From: Neocallimastix lanati (nom. inval.)
Lineage: Eukaryota > Neocallimastigomycota > Neocallimastigomycetes > Neocallimastigales > Neocallimastigaceae
Length of the DNA: 64,000 bases
Reading direction: 5' to 3'
Assembly: GCA_016946835.1 (NCBI GenBank)
Contig: JACVTC010000044.1
Location: 1,154,501-1,218,500 of the forward strand
Position numbers and translations under genes: made by a program. The notes under the pieces were generated by a model. It was not told the DNA's origin. It made no database searches and saw only the letters and a list, made by a program, of their open reading frames with translations. Positions 34,391-46,031 of the stretch are shown here, piece by piece (the first letter of the stretch is position 1; the number at the start of each line of letters is the position of its first letter).

Positions 34391-36192
34391 TTTGAATATT
34401 ATTATATTTTATTTTTTTATATAAATATTATTAAAAAATCATTTTATAAATTATTTATATATTTTATAAAAGTATTTTATTTTTAAGTATTATTTTTATT
34501 TTTATTTCATAAAAATAAATATTATAAAATAAAAATAAATATTATAAAATAAAAATAAATACTATAAAATATAATTATTTTAAGTATTGTTTTTTAATAC
34601 TATATAATTTTAATTATTGTTTTAAAATAAACATAATCTTAATTATTGTTTTAAAAAACATAATATAATATAATCTTAATTATTGTTTTTTAATACTATA
34701 TAATTTTAATTATTGTTTTAAAATAAACATAATCTTAATTATTGTTTTAAAAAACATAATATAATATAATCTTAATTATTGTTTTTTAATACTATATAAT
34801 TGCTTATTTTACCAAATATTAATAATACTATTATACTATTAATACAAATAAAATATTTAAATACTATTTTTATTCAGTGATTAAATATTATATATGATTT
34901 TAGTAATATAACTATAATTATTATTGGCATTTCATTAAATAAATTAAATCAGAAGCATTTAAATATTCACTATTTTAAATAATTATATTATATAAAAATA
35001 AATAATAATAATAAATAAAAAATAAAAAATATATATATACTAAAATATTAATAAATAAAACATTAATAAATAAAAACAAATGAATATAAATAAAAAACAA
35101 TTGTTTTATGATGTGAAATGAAATTATTAAACTTTAATTAATATAAAATTATTTTATATTCAAACACAAATTAATGTCATAAACTACATTTAAAATGTAA
35201 TAATAATCATATAAAAAGTGCTTAATTTAAATAATCGATTAATACATATTGAATTTTTATTTTTATTTTATTAATTGTTATTATATTTATTATATTATTA
35301 TAATTATTTATTATTACTAAATTATATGTAATTAAAAAAGATTAATTTGATATATACAGCTAAGTATAATAAACATTTTCATCATTATTTCTGAATAAAA
35401 TTTCAAAGTTAACATAAAACCAATTTTATTATTATTTTTTAATAAATTTATTTTATTATTCATATGATATTTCTTTCAAATTTTTATTTTTATTTTTATT
35501 TTAATATACATTAACTATTGTGGTTTATATATTAATTGCTTCATAGCTTTTATTATATTATTATATATATATTTATTAATAATGAATATAGTTAAATGAG
35601 CTATAAAAAAATATATTGTTTAATGAAGTACAAAATACACTATTTATATACATATCATAGCTATAATACAATAATGAAATATATTCAACTTATTCAATAT
35701 ATCAACAACATAACAATATAGTTAGTTAATCAACATAGTTACTGATATCAATATATCAATAATTTAGCTAATATTTAATATATAAACAGTTTAAGCATAT
35801 ATCATTAATATCAATATATTAATATGCTTAGCTAATATAATTAATTAAACAGTATAGTTGCAACCCATATCAATATATATCAATAGAATGTTTTAGCATA
35901 TATTTAATATAATATTTAAGCAATATAATTAATTAAACAATATAGCAATATATATATATATATATACCAGTTATAATATAATAGCATTAGTACAACAATA
36001 ACTATACTATTATTTATATTGTTTAATTAATTATTTAAGTATATTTTTATTTTATTTTATTGTTTTAACAATATAGTAACATATAGTAAACAATAAATAT
36101 TTTTAAAAAGAGTATTCTTTTATAATTTAAAGTTAAAAATATTAATTATTTAGGTTTGAAAATTCAATAACTTTCAAATAGGAAGTATACAA
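34391..36192. other. AT-rich intergenic region with ~97-bp duplication
   Basis: No gene. At about 34585-34800 a unit with TTAATTATTGTTTTTTAATA and AAATAAACATAATCTTAATT is present about twice in tandem. The rest is low complexity, with an (AT)n tract near 35948-35964. Confidence 0.6.
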
Positions 36193-36996
36193 CTATTGCG
36201 ATGAATTTAGAAATGAAAATGGTTCTACTGAATATTGACTAATCATATTAAACTTATATTTTTCAAATATTTTTATTATTTTTTCACTGTTAATTGCATT
36301 TTCATAATGCTTTGTTAAGTTGGAATTTTCAATATTTACAAACATTATATTATCACCATCTTTATGCACATATCGTAAGGTGCCTAATAAATAAACTGGC
36401 GATTCTTTATCTAAAGAATCTAAAAACTTATTTTTTTGTGTGTCAATACGTTGTCTATATTGTATGCAAATGGAATCGATATTACCATTGAGTAAGCTAT
36501 AATCCATAAAAAGAACAATAAATATTCCATTGACATTTTGGCAAATATTGTTCAACATACTTTCAACGTCAATATAATTGAAATCATTAAGGGCAAAAAA
36601 GCAAGTAGCAATATTAAAGGAGTCTTTTAATTTAACGTTTTGAATAGTATTTGGATAAATGGTGATACGATTCTTAATATCTGATTTTTTAATTCTTTCC
36701 TTTAAGTTTTTTAATTTCTCGTTGTCGGGTTAAAAACACGTAATTTTTCGGAAGTGTTTCCATTTATGAATATCTCCACCATTCCCAGAACCTATATCAA
36801 GTAAGTTTCCTTTATATTCATTAAGTATATTTAGTTTTATTCTATTATGATATTTACGCATTAGGGTATTAGAATCCGTTGAAAATATTTCAATATTAAT
36901 TTTTTGAAAAGAAGCAAGAACTATACTATTAAAAGTATTTAAACTATTCGAGGTCCATTTATCTTCTCGTTCTTTCACAAATAAGCCTTTATCCAT
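36193..36996 (-). pseudogene. mRNA cap (guanine-N7) methyltransferase-like domain, one in-frame stop
   Basis: One minus-strand frame of 268 codons with a single internal TAA (36728-36730). Before the stop are the SAM-binding motif I of cap methyltransferases (LLDIGSGNGGD) and an upstream RKYHN..K block. After it come ATCFFALNDFNY and a further ~120 residues with the alternating pattern of a Rossmann-type methyltransferase. The family pattern at the stop position is an acidic residue. It resembles the methyltransferase part of capping enzymes of nucleocytoplasmic large DNA viruses and linear virus-like plasmids more than a typical nuclear Abd1 protein (inference). The adjoining triphosphatase-like part is in another frame. 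Decayed, non-functional. Confidence 0.7.
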
Positions 36997-37003
36997 ATCG
37001 AAT

Positions 37004-37884
37004 TCAATAATAAAAGGAATTTTCTTTTCTTATAAATAAAAGGAATTTTCTTTTAGCAGCCACAAAGAACATGTTTTTTACAAGATCATCAGCGATGTCG
37101 AATATGGTGTCCAGTGATAGTGTAATTGGTTTTTGGAATTCAAAGTTTGGTAATAAATAAAATAAATAATCTAATACGAAATTAGAACAATCAAGTAATA
37201 ACATAATATCATGTACAATGTTTATCAAATCACTTCTTTCATGATTAATATTTCTTGAGAAATCAATCTCAAATTGGCTTTTATCCTCATACTTTGTTAC
37301 ATCAATTCATACATCCTTGTGAAGAATATATGATTTTCTATATTTTATAGTTGGAGTAATGAATTGTAAAATATTTAATGCCTTATTAGATTTAATTTTT
37401 TTATTATAACCATTTTCTGTTTCAACCAAACCGTTGTCTAGAAAACTTACTATGTCGCTTACATCTAGATTGGTTTCAATACTAAGTACAATTTTATAAA
37501 CGAAATAATAAGCCGTCATCAAAGTCATTTTTTTGGTGAATTCAACTTTTCCATTTAGCGTTTCGGTGATTTCCTTTTCTGAGTTGGTATTGACATATGT
37601 ATAAAGCTTCGAAATCTTTTCATTTTCTTTGTTTTCTTCTTTTTTTTCTTTTCCCTATTTATTTTCTTCTTCATTTTCTAGATTTATATCCTGATCATCA
37701 TTTATGTTGGCTGGATATCTTGATTCACATATAATTCTGTATCTCGTCGTTTTATTTTCTTTGAATAAATACTAGTGATATTGACAACTCATACATTTAA
37801 CAAAATCATTAATATCAATATTGGTCTATTTATTTCTTAATCTAAATTCTAATTCAAAATTAATATCTCCCGATTTATATAGTT
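37004..37884 (-). pseudogene. RNA triphosphatase part of a viral-type capping enzyme, several stops
   Basis: In a single minus-strand frame, with in-frame stops at about 37828, 37774, 37657 and 37309, lie FELEFR near the start, RYRII, a middle Glu/Lys-rich insert, RKSYILHKD and FEID. Paired Glu-x-Glu strands with Arg/Lys strands between them are the signature of metal-dependent (tunnel-fold) RNA triphosphatases, as in poxvirus- and asfarvirus-type capping enzymes. The frame then runs through KPITLSLDTIF and VAAK, where the guanylyltransferase lysine motif would be expected, and ends at 37004. The guanylyltransferase core is missing: the methyltransferase follows within a few bases. Direct repeats of ATAAAAGGAATTTTCTTT at about 37007-37055 mark the junction. 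Domain assignment by eye. Confidence 0.55.
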
Positions 37885-37885
37885 T

Positions 37886-38143
37886 ATGATTTTTAAAGAT
37901 ACTTATTTGATGAAATGGTTTATTGATAAATATGGCGTCTGTGCTAATCTTGATAAACTATTTATAAAGAAGCTCTTTGATATCAAGTTATTTCTTGAAC
38001 AAATAAAACCGAAATTGAATCCTTTAGACATTGTTATTCCTGAAGTGAAATACGATCATTTGATGATTCAGAAAAAAAACTATTTTATTTCTTTAGTGCA
38101 TGACTCTTTTGAAATACAAATACCAACACCGAATAACATATAA
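37886..38143 (+). CDS. Hypothetical 85-residue protein beside the viral relics
   Basis: Plus-strand ORF from ATG 37886 (an in-frame TAG lies six bases upstream) to TAA 38141-38143. Composition is normal, with YLMKWFIDKYGVCANLDKLF and a PEVKYDHLMIQKKNYFISLV segment; no signal peptide. It is convergent in position with the start of the triphosphatase relic, touching it, so it may be a neighbouring viral gene piece brought together by a rearrangement. Family not recognised. Codons after the stop still read as plausible protein (DYECRKWNECMPV), suggesting a truncated longer gene. Confidence 0.4.
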   Translation: MIFKDTYLMKWFIDKYGVCANLDKLFIKKLFDIKLFLEQIKPKLNPLDIVIPEVKYDHLMIQKKNYFISLVHDSFEIQIPTPNNI

Positions 38144-38399
38144 GATTATGAATGTCGTAAATGGAATGAATGTATGCCTGTAGCATGACTCGGGCATATT
38201 GCAGAAACCGACGAATAACATGAAATACTATGAATGCATGTTTGTTTATTGCATAACTATTATTTTTATTGCATAAGAATGATTTTGTTTTGAATTTTCA
38301 TATATATAATTATTTAATTGCAAATTATTACAATATAAATTATTTTGAACCGGACATAAAATCAAATATTTATTATTATTATGATCATAAAAAATTTTA
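38144..38399. other. Spacer after the viral relics
   Basis: Falls from moderate to very low GC. No ORF apart from the 14 codons that follow the preceding stop in frame. Confidence 0.4.
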
Positions 38400-40960
38400 T
38401 AAAGAATAGATTAATAAATAATTAATAAAATATTAAAATAATAAAAAGTAATAAATAATTAATAAAATATTAAAATAATGAAAAGTAATAAATAATAAAT
38501 AATAATTATTGATAAAATACTAAATAAATAACAAATAAATAATCCATAGCTGTAGTATTAAATTAAAATTAATAAAATATTTAAAGAAAATACTTTAACA
38601 AATAATAACAATTAATACAAAATAAAAAAAAGTTAATGATGATAATATTAATTGATAAAAACTTGAAATTTTATATAATAAAAATATTATTTTTATTATT
38701 TTTGACTTTTATTACTTAATGAATAATACTTTTTAAAAATTACTTTTAGTTATAATTATTTATTTTATTAATATATTCCTATACTTAAATAAAAATATAT
38801 ATATAATAAAATATTAATTATAAGTAAATAATAAAGAAATATAACAACGGATTTTGAAAATTATCTTTTATAATGTCATTAAATGGCTATTATTAGTGAA
38901 ATTAATACTTATAAATAAGTACTTATTTCACTAATAAAATTAAATATTTATAATTAAAAATCTGTTATATAATTTTATAAATATATATTAATATTTAATA
39001 TATCGAAAAGAAATAAAAATTAAAAAAATTATTATTATAAAAAATTATTATTATTAAATACTGAAATAAAAATAGATGTTTGATATCTGTGAAATTGTTA
39101 TAATAAAGTCAAAAAAAAAAAAAAAATAAGTGTAAAATTTTTTAGCAAGTATTAATGAATAATATATTTTAATGAAAGAGAAAAACTTAATATTAAATCC
39201 TTATAATATTTAATATTACTTATTATTTAATATTTATAATTAGCATATTTATTTATTACTTTGTTGATTAATTAAGGATTTATTTTTTCACTATTTCTTC
39301 ATTCATTTATGGAACTAAAAATTTGGATTTGTTATTCATTATCAATAATTATTTATTAGTTAATAGTAATTATTTTTAATAATATTCATAATTGTTAAAT
39401 ATGATCATTATTATTTATTATGTATACAATATTAATAATGTATAAAAATTTAGGCTGAATAATTAAAACTTATTAAAAGTAATTTATTAAAGTAGATTTA
39501 GACAAATAAATAAATAATAAATTTATTATTTAATAATAATTGTTTAAATATAACTATTATTATATAATAGATTTATTTATTTATTTATTTATTTATTTAT
39601 ATTAATTATAAAATTATTTTCATTTCACTTATTTATTTATAAATGTATAAAATTATTTACTTATTATTTATTTATTTATTTATATTAGTTTTATAATTAT
39701 ATAATTATTATTTATTTATTCATTTTATTTATTTAATGATTTATTTATTCCGTATTTACATATTCATTTATATAATTCTAATTTATTTTTTTATATTTAT
39801 TCGTAATATTCGTTAACCCTTAATATTGATATTAAATATAGCTTCAATGAATAGAAATTATTACCTCTATATTTAGATAAAAAAAATATATTTTTTAAAT
39901 AGTATTAATTATTAATTATTAATTATTAATAATTATTAAGTGGTATTATTTATAATCAATTATTATTTATAATTATTTAAAATTTTTATTATTTATTATT
40001 AATTGTTACCTATTTTTAATTATATCTATATAATTAATTATATATTTTTTTATTTAATGATTTATTTATTCCATATTTATATATTCAGTTATATAATTCT
40101 AATTTATTTTTTATATTTATTCATAATATTCAGTAACCTTTAATATAGATATCATTAAATATAGCATCAATTAATAATGATTATTACTGTTTTATATCTA
40201 GATAAAATATATATTTTTTAAATTGTAATAATTTTTGATAATTAATTATTAATAATTATTAAGAGGTATTATTTATAATCAATTATTATTTATAATTATT
40301 TATAAATTATATTTTTATTATTTATTAATAATTGTTACCTATTATTAACCATCAATCATTATTCATTATATATAATATATTTATTAATAATTATTTTCTA
40401 TAATAAACTTATATAGGGATCTTAATTTAATATTTAACATTTTTCGTTAATTATTATTATTTATATTATTATTTATTAATAGTAAGAATAAGAATAAGAA
40501 TAAGAATAAGAATATGAATAAAAATAAGAATAGGAAAAAAATTAAGAATAAGAATAGGAAAAAAATAAGAATAAGAATAAGAACATTATAAATAGTAAGT
40601 CTGATAAATATACAAAACAATAATAATAATAATAATATACATATATATATTTATGAACAAATAAGGAACATAATTATAGTTACTCCAATTCCTATTATTT
40701 TATTAACTTTATTTTATAATAATATAATCAGATATTTTTTTATTATTTATTATTTATTAAAATCTATTCTTTGTTATTATTATTTACTATTTATAATACA
40801 TTACGTAATTTTTCTTTTTTTTTTAACTTTTATTTTTGACTTAAAAATTAAATATTATTATTTAATAGATACAAAATTTCATCGTTCTATAATATATATA
40901 TTTATTATTTATTTTTTGAAGATTTATATAGTAAAATTAGAATTAAACATTAAGTTGTTT
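38400..40960. repeat. Large non-coding direct duplication, copy 1
   Basis: Matches 41500-43860 in order and orientation at about 3.0 kb offset: for example AATGTCATTAAATGGCTATT at 38873 and 41899, and GTTTGATATCTGTGAAATTG near 39077 and 42105. Copy 1 also holds an internal ~320-bp tandem duplication (from about 39735 and from about 40055) that copy 2 lacks. It ends in an AAGAAT microsatellite (about 40484-40590). No ORF. Confidence 0.85.
38893..38940. repeat. Conserved imperfect hairpin in the duplication
   Basis: TTATTAGTGAAAT ... ATTTCACTAATAA forms a ~24-bp arm pair with about three mismatches. The same hairpin is present in copy 2 near 41921-41968, so it predates the duplication. Confidence 0.75.
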
Positions 40961-41119
40961 TTTTTTTATTATCATTTATATTTATTGATATATTAATAAT
41001 AATTATTTTATATTTTTTTTTTCTTTTTTTTTTTTTTTTTAAAAAAAATTATTATGAGTACAATTTTGTTTGATATGATTTATTTATTAAATAACTATTG
41101 TAAATAAGAATTTATTTTA

Positions 41120-41330
41120 CTTATAATATTAATTTTTATAATATTTTGTATAATTTAAATATTTAAAAATCTTTAAAACATTAATCCAATCTTCATATGT
41201 TGAATTCTGATTTCTTCTTGATGCTTTACAAGTAGCAAACATAATATCAAACCTAGTACCCATTGAAAAATATAACAAGCTTCCCACAGCTTGCATATAT
41301 AATATATAATTGAATTCTTCATTTTTTAAT
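41120..41330 (-). pseudogene. Ty1/copia reverse transcriptase relic
   Basis: The minus strand translates to YMQAVGSLLYFSMGTRFDIM, then FATCKASRRN and WINVLKIFKYLNYTK. This is the well-known copia end-of-RT pattern (VGSLxYLxxGTRPDIxxA ... SR ... W..xxRILRYLxxT). About 65 codons, bounded by stops and AT-rich DNA, between the two copies of the large duplication. Dead fragment. Confidence 0.75.
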
Positions 41331-41499
41331 TTTTCATTATTTTATTTTCGTTATATTTAAATATTTTTTATTTTCATTAATTTTAAAATTTTTCTAATAT
41401 TTTTCAAAGGTATTTAAGTTTGAGGTAATATGTAACTACCTTTACATTTTATAAATTTTATTCCTATAATAAAGTCTATATTTCCATTATCACCTAATA

Positions 41500-43860
41500 T
41501 AATATTAAAATAATAATAAGTAATAAATAATAAATTATAATAATTTACAAAATATTAAATATAAAATAAATTATCCATAAATATAGTATTAAATAAAAAT
41601 TAATAAAATATTTAAAGAAAATACCTTAACAAATAACAATAAATAATAACAAAAAAAAAAATAATGATAATAAGATTAATTGATAAAAATTTAAAATATT
41701 ATTTAATAAAAATATTATTTTTATTATTTTTGATTTTTATTACTTAATGAATAATACTTTTTAAAAAATTACTTTTAGTTATAATTATTTATTTTATGAA
41801 TATATTCCTATACTTAAATAAAAATATATATATAATAAAATATTAATTATAAGTAAATAATAAAAAAATATAGCTGCTGATGTTGAAAATTATCTTTTAT
41901 AATGTCATTAAATGGCTATTATTAGTGAAATTAATACTTATAAATAAGTACTTATTTCACTAATAAAATTAAATATTTATAATTAAAAATCTGTTATATA
42001 ATTATATAAATATATATTAATATTTAATATATCGAAAAGAAATAAAAATTAAAAAAATTATTATTATAAAAAATTATTATTATTAAATACTGAAATAAAA
42101 ATAGATGTTTGATATCTGTGAAATTGTTATAATAAAGTCAAAAAAAAAAAAAAAATAAGTGTAAAATTTTTTAGCAAGTATTAATGAATAATATATTTTA
42201 ATGAAAGAGAAAAACTTAATATTAAATCCTTATAATATTTAATATTACTTATTATTTAATATTTATAATTAGCATATTTATTTATTACTTTGTTGATTAA
42301 TTAAGGATTTATTTTTTCACTATTTCTTCATTCATTTATGGAACTAAAAATTTGGATTTGTTATTCATTATCAATAATTATTTATTAGTTAATAGTAATT
42401 ATTTTTAATAATATTCATAATTGTTAAATATGATCATTATTATTTATTATGTATACAATATTAATAATGTATAAAAATTTAGGCTGAATAAATAAAACTT
42501 ATTAAAAGTAATTTACTAAAGTAGATTTAGACAAATAAATAAATAAAAAATAAATTTATTATTTAATAAAAATTATTTAAATATAACTATTATTATATAA
42601 TAAATTTATTTATTTATTTCTTATTTATTTATTTATATTAATTATAAAATTATTTTTATTTTATTTATTTATTTATAAAATGTATAAATTTATTTATTTA
42701 TTATTTATTTATTTATTTATATTAATTATATAATTATATTATTATTATTTATTTATCCATTTTATTTATTTAATGATTTATTTATTCCATATTTATATAT
42801 TCATTTATATAATTCTAATTTATTTTTTTATATTTATTCCTAATATTCGTTAACCCTTAATATTGATATTATTAAATATAACTTCAATTAATAGAGATTA
42901 TTAACTCTTATATTTAGATAAAAAAAATATATTTTTTAAATAGTATTAATTATTAATTATTAATTATTAATAATTATTAAGTGGTATTATTTATTATTAT
43001 TTATTATTAATAATTAATTATAATTTAAAATCTTTATTATTTATTAATTGTTACTTATTTTAGCTATCAATTGTTATTCATTATATATATTATATTTATT
43101 AATAATTATTTTCTATTATAAACTTAGAGGATCCTTAATTTAATATTTAACATTTTTCGTTAATTATTATTATTTATATTATTATTTATTTATTAATTAT
43201 TAATATTAAGAAAAAGAATAAGAACAAGAATAAGAACAAGAATAAGAATAAGAATAGGAATAAGAAAAAGAGCAAGAATAAGAGTAAGAATAAGAATAGG
43301 AAAAAAAATAGAATAAAAATAAGAATAAGAACAACAATACAAATAGTAAATTTGATAAATATACAAAACAATAATAATAATATACATATATATTTATGAA
43401 TAAATAAGGAATATAATTATAGTTACTCCAATTCCTATTATTTTATTAACTTTATTTTATAATATAATAATATATTTTTTGTTATTTATTATTTATTAAA
43501 ATATATTCTTTGTTATTATTATTTACTATTTATTATACATTATTTAATTTTCCTTTTTTTCAACTTTTATTGACTTAAAAAATAAATATTAATAATTAAT
43601 GAATACAACATTTTATCATTCCTTAATATTTACTATGAATACAAAATTTCATCACTCTTTAGTATTTATAATTTGAAGATTTGTGTAGTATAATTAGAAT
43701 TTAATATTAATTTTTTTTTTCATTAATATATATTATTCGTTAATTACTGTTTTTCTTTGTTATTTATTATCATATTTATTGATTTAATGATATATTAATA
43801 ATAATTATTTAATACTTATATTTTTTGTTTCAATATTATTATATATATATATATATTTTT
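41500..43860. repeat. Large non-coding direct duplication, copy 2
   Basis: Second copy of 38400-40960, shorter because it has one instead of two of the internal 320-bp units. It also ends in an AAGAAT-type microsatellite (about 43205-43330), expanded differently. No ORF of normal composition. Confidence 0.85.
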
Positions 43861-46031
43861 TTTGCAATGAATTATTTATTATTCTTTAAAATTACAATAT
43901 TTAAAGAGATTTAATTAAAGAGAATGTGAAGTTACTGATAAAAATTTTATTCATTCATTAATTCATTAGTTTTTTCTTTCTTTTTTTTTTTATTTTTAAA
44001 TATTATTTAAAAAATTTCAATTATTATTTTTTTTTTTTTGGACTCTAACAAAACAGTTATACAGATATCAAGCATCATCTCTTTAAAATAAATTCTATCT
44101 ATTTTTATTTCAGTATTTAAAAATTATTAATTTTTATAGTAATTATTTTTATAATTTTTATTTCTATTCAAGTTCATTTCTTTTAATATTAATTTCAAAA
44201 AAATAATAATAAAAAATAATAATAATAATAAAAAATAATAATAGTAATAAAAATAATAATAAAAAAAATAATATAAAAAATAATAATAAAAAAAATAATA
44301 ATTAAAAAAATAATAAAAAATAATAATAAAAAATAATAATAATAAAAAAAATTATAATAAAAATAATAATAATAAAAATAATAAGAAAAAATAATAATAA
44401 AAAATAATAAAAAATAAATAATAATAATAAAAAATAATATAAATAATAATAATAATAAAAAAATAATAATAATAATAATAAAAATTATATTTTGCATATA
44501 ATAATTAAATGAAAAATAATGGATTTATGAATAAATAAATAATCGATATTTAATAGAGAATATTTATTTATTTATTTATTTGTTTAAAAATTTATTTTTT
44601 TCATTATTTATTTATTCATTTATATAATTAAAAATTTAAATTTTCTGTTTAGTAATAATGATTTATTAGTTAATAGTTACAGATAATAATTTAATATTCA
44701 ATAGTTTTTATTAAATAAAATTTTATAACTAAATTAATTATTAATTATTTATTATTCAAACCATTTTATTGAACTTTTTCTTATTTAACAATATAAATTA
44801 ACTTTAAATTTATTTATTTATTAATTATTTATTCATTTTATTAATTAATAATTTATTCATTCTATATTTGAATATTCATTTATATAATTGTAAATTTATT
44901 TTTATGTTTGAAATCATTTTTATGAATATTATTAATTTATTATTAATTGTTATTTATTATTTAATGACATTTATTATTTTTAATTAATAGTAAATATTAA
45001 ATATTTAAAAATTATTATTTATTTTATAAAAAATAATCGATATTGAATAATAATTATAATAATTTATTATTAATTATTAATTATAAATGATTTTGTACGA
45101 ACTAATAATAATATATAAATCCATTACTTTTTATTACACTATTTAATTTGAATTTTTTTTAATAATTATTTTCAATGACTTTTAAACTATTTAATATTTG
45201 CTTTTTTTTTTTTTTTTTTTTTTTTTTCTGATATTCACTAACCTTCAGGATGAAATTTCCAATCATAATAATTAATTTATTAGGAATAAATAATTTATAG
45301 AAAATGATATTAATAATATAATAATAATTATTCTTATATTTCTTTCGCTTTTGTCTTTTTATAATTTACTAAATATATTTAATTCTTTTATAAAAAAAAA
45401 ATAAAAATATTATTAATTCATTCAATATGAATGAAATGTATATTTGCTTTTTTATTAATTAATCATATAAATAAAAAAATAAAAAAAGGATTTAAAAAAA
45501 TAAAAAAAATACTATTTAAAGATTTCATAATTTAATATTTAATGCTGTTTTTATAAATTCCAAATAAAGGAAATATTAAAAAATAATATTAATATAAATA
45601 TTAATAAAGTTTATAGTTAATGTATGATAAATCATACTTCAACAGCAAAGGGTTAGGCTATTTATTACTTCAAAAAAAAAAAAAAGCAATACTAATAACT
45701 CGGATATAAATTTCAATAACAAATTTCGCTTTTTTTTTAAAAAACTAAACTTAATAGAAACGAAAAGAACAAAGTGTTTCTCACTGCGTTCTTCATCAAT
45801 TTTTTGTCTTTTTTTGTTTCATTCTTTTAGTTAATAATTGTATCAGAATAGAGATATAAAAGAAAGCAAATATAAATTTCATTGTGAAATTTAGAATTGA
45901 AGAAAGAATAAATTTCAATTTCTTTTTTACTTTTTTTTTATTTTTTAATTTTATTTTTATATATTTATTATTTAATTCACACCTTTTATAACAAATAGTA
46001 GTTAATAATACTTTTCAAAAAGAATAAAAAA
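43861..46031. other. AT-rich intergenic region upstream of scaffoldin-like gene 1
   Basis: No gene. An AAT/AAAAT microsatellite occupies about 44200-44490, and there is a T-run near 45202-45228. The stretch 45640-46030 is slightly richer in C and G and should contain the promoter and 5' leader of the next gene, but no defined element can be named. Confidence 0.5.
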
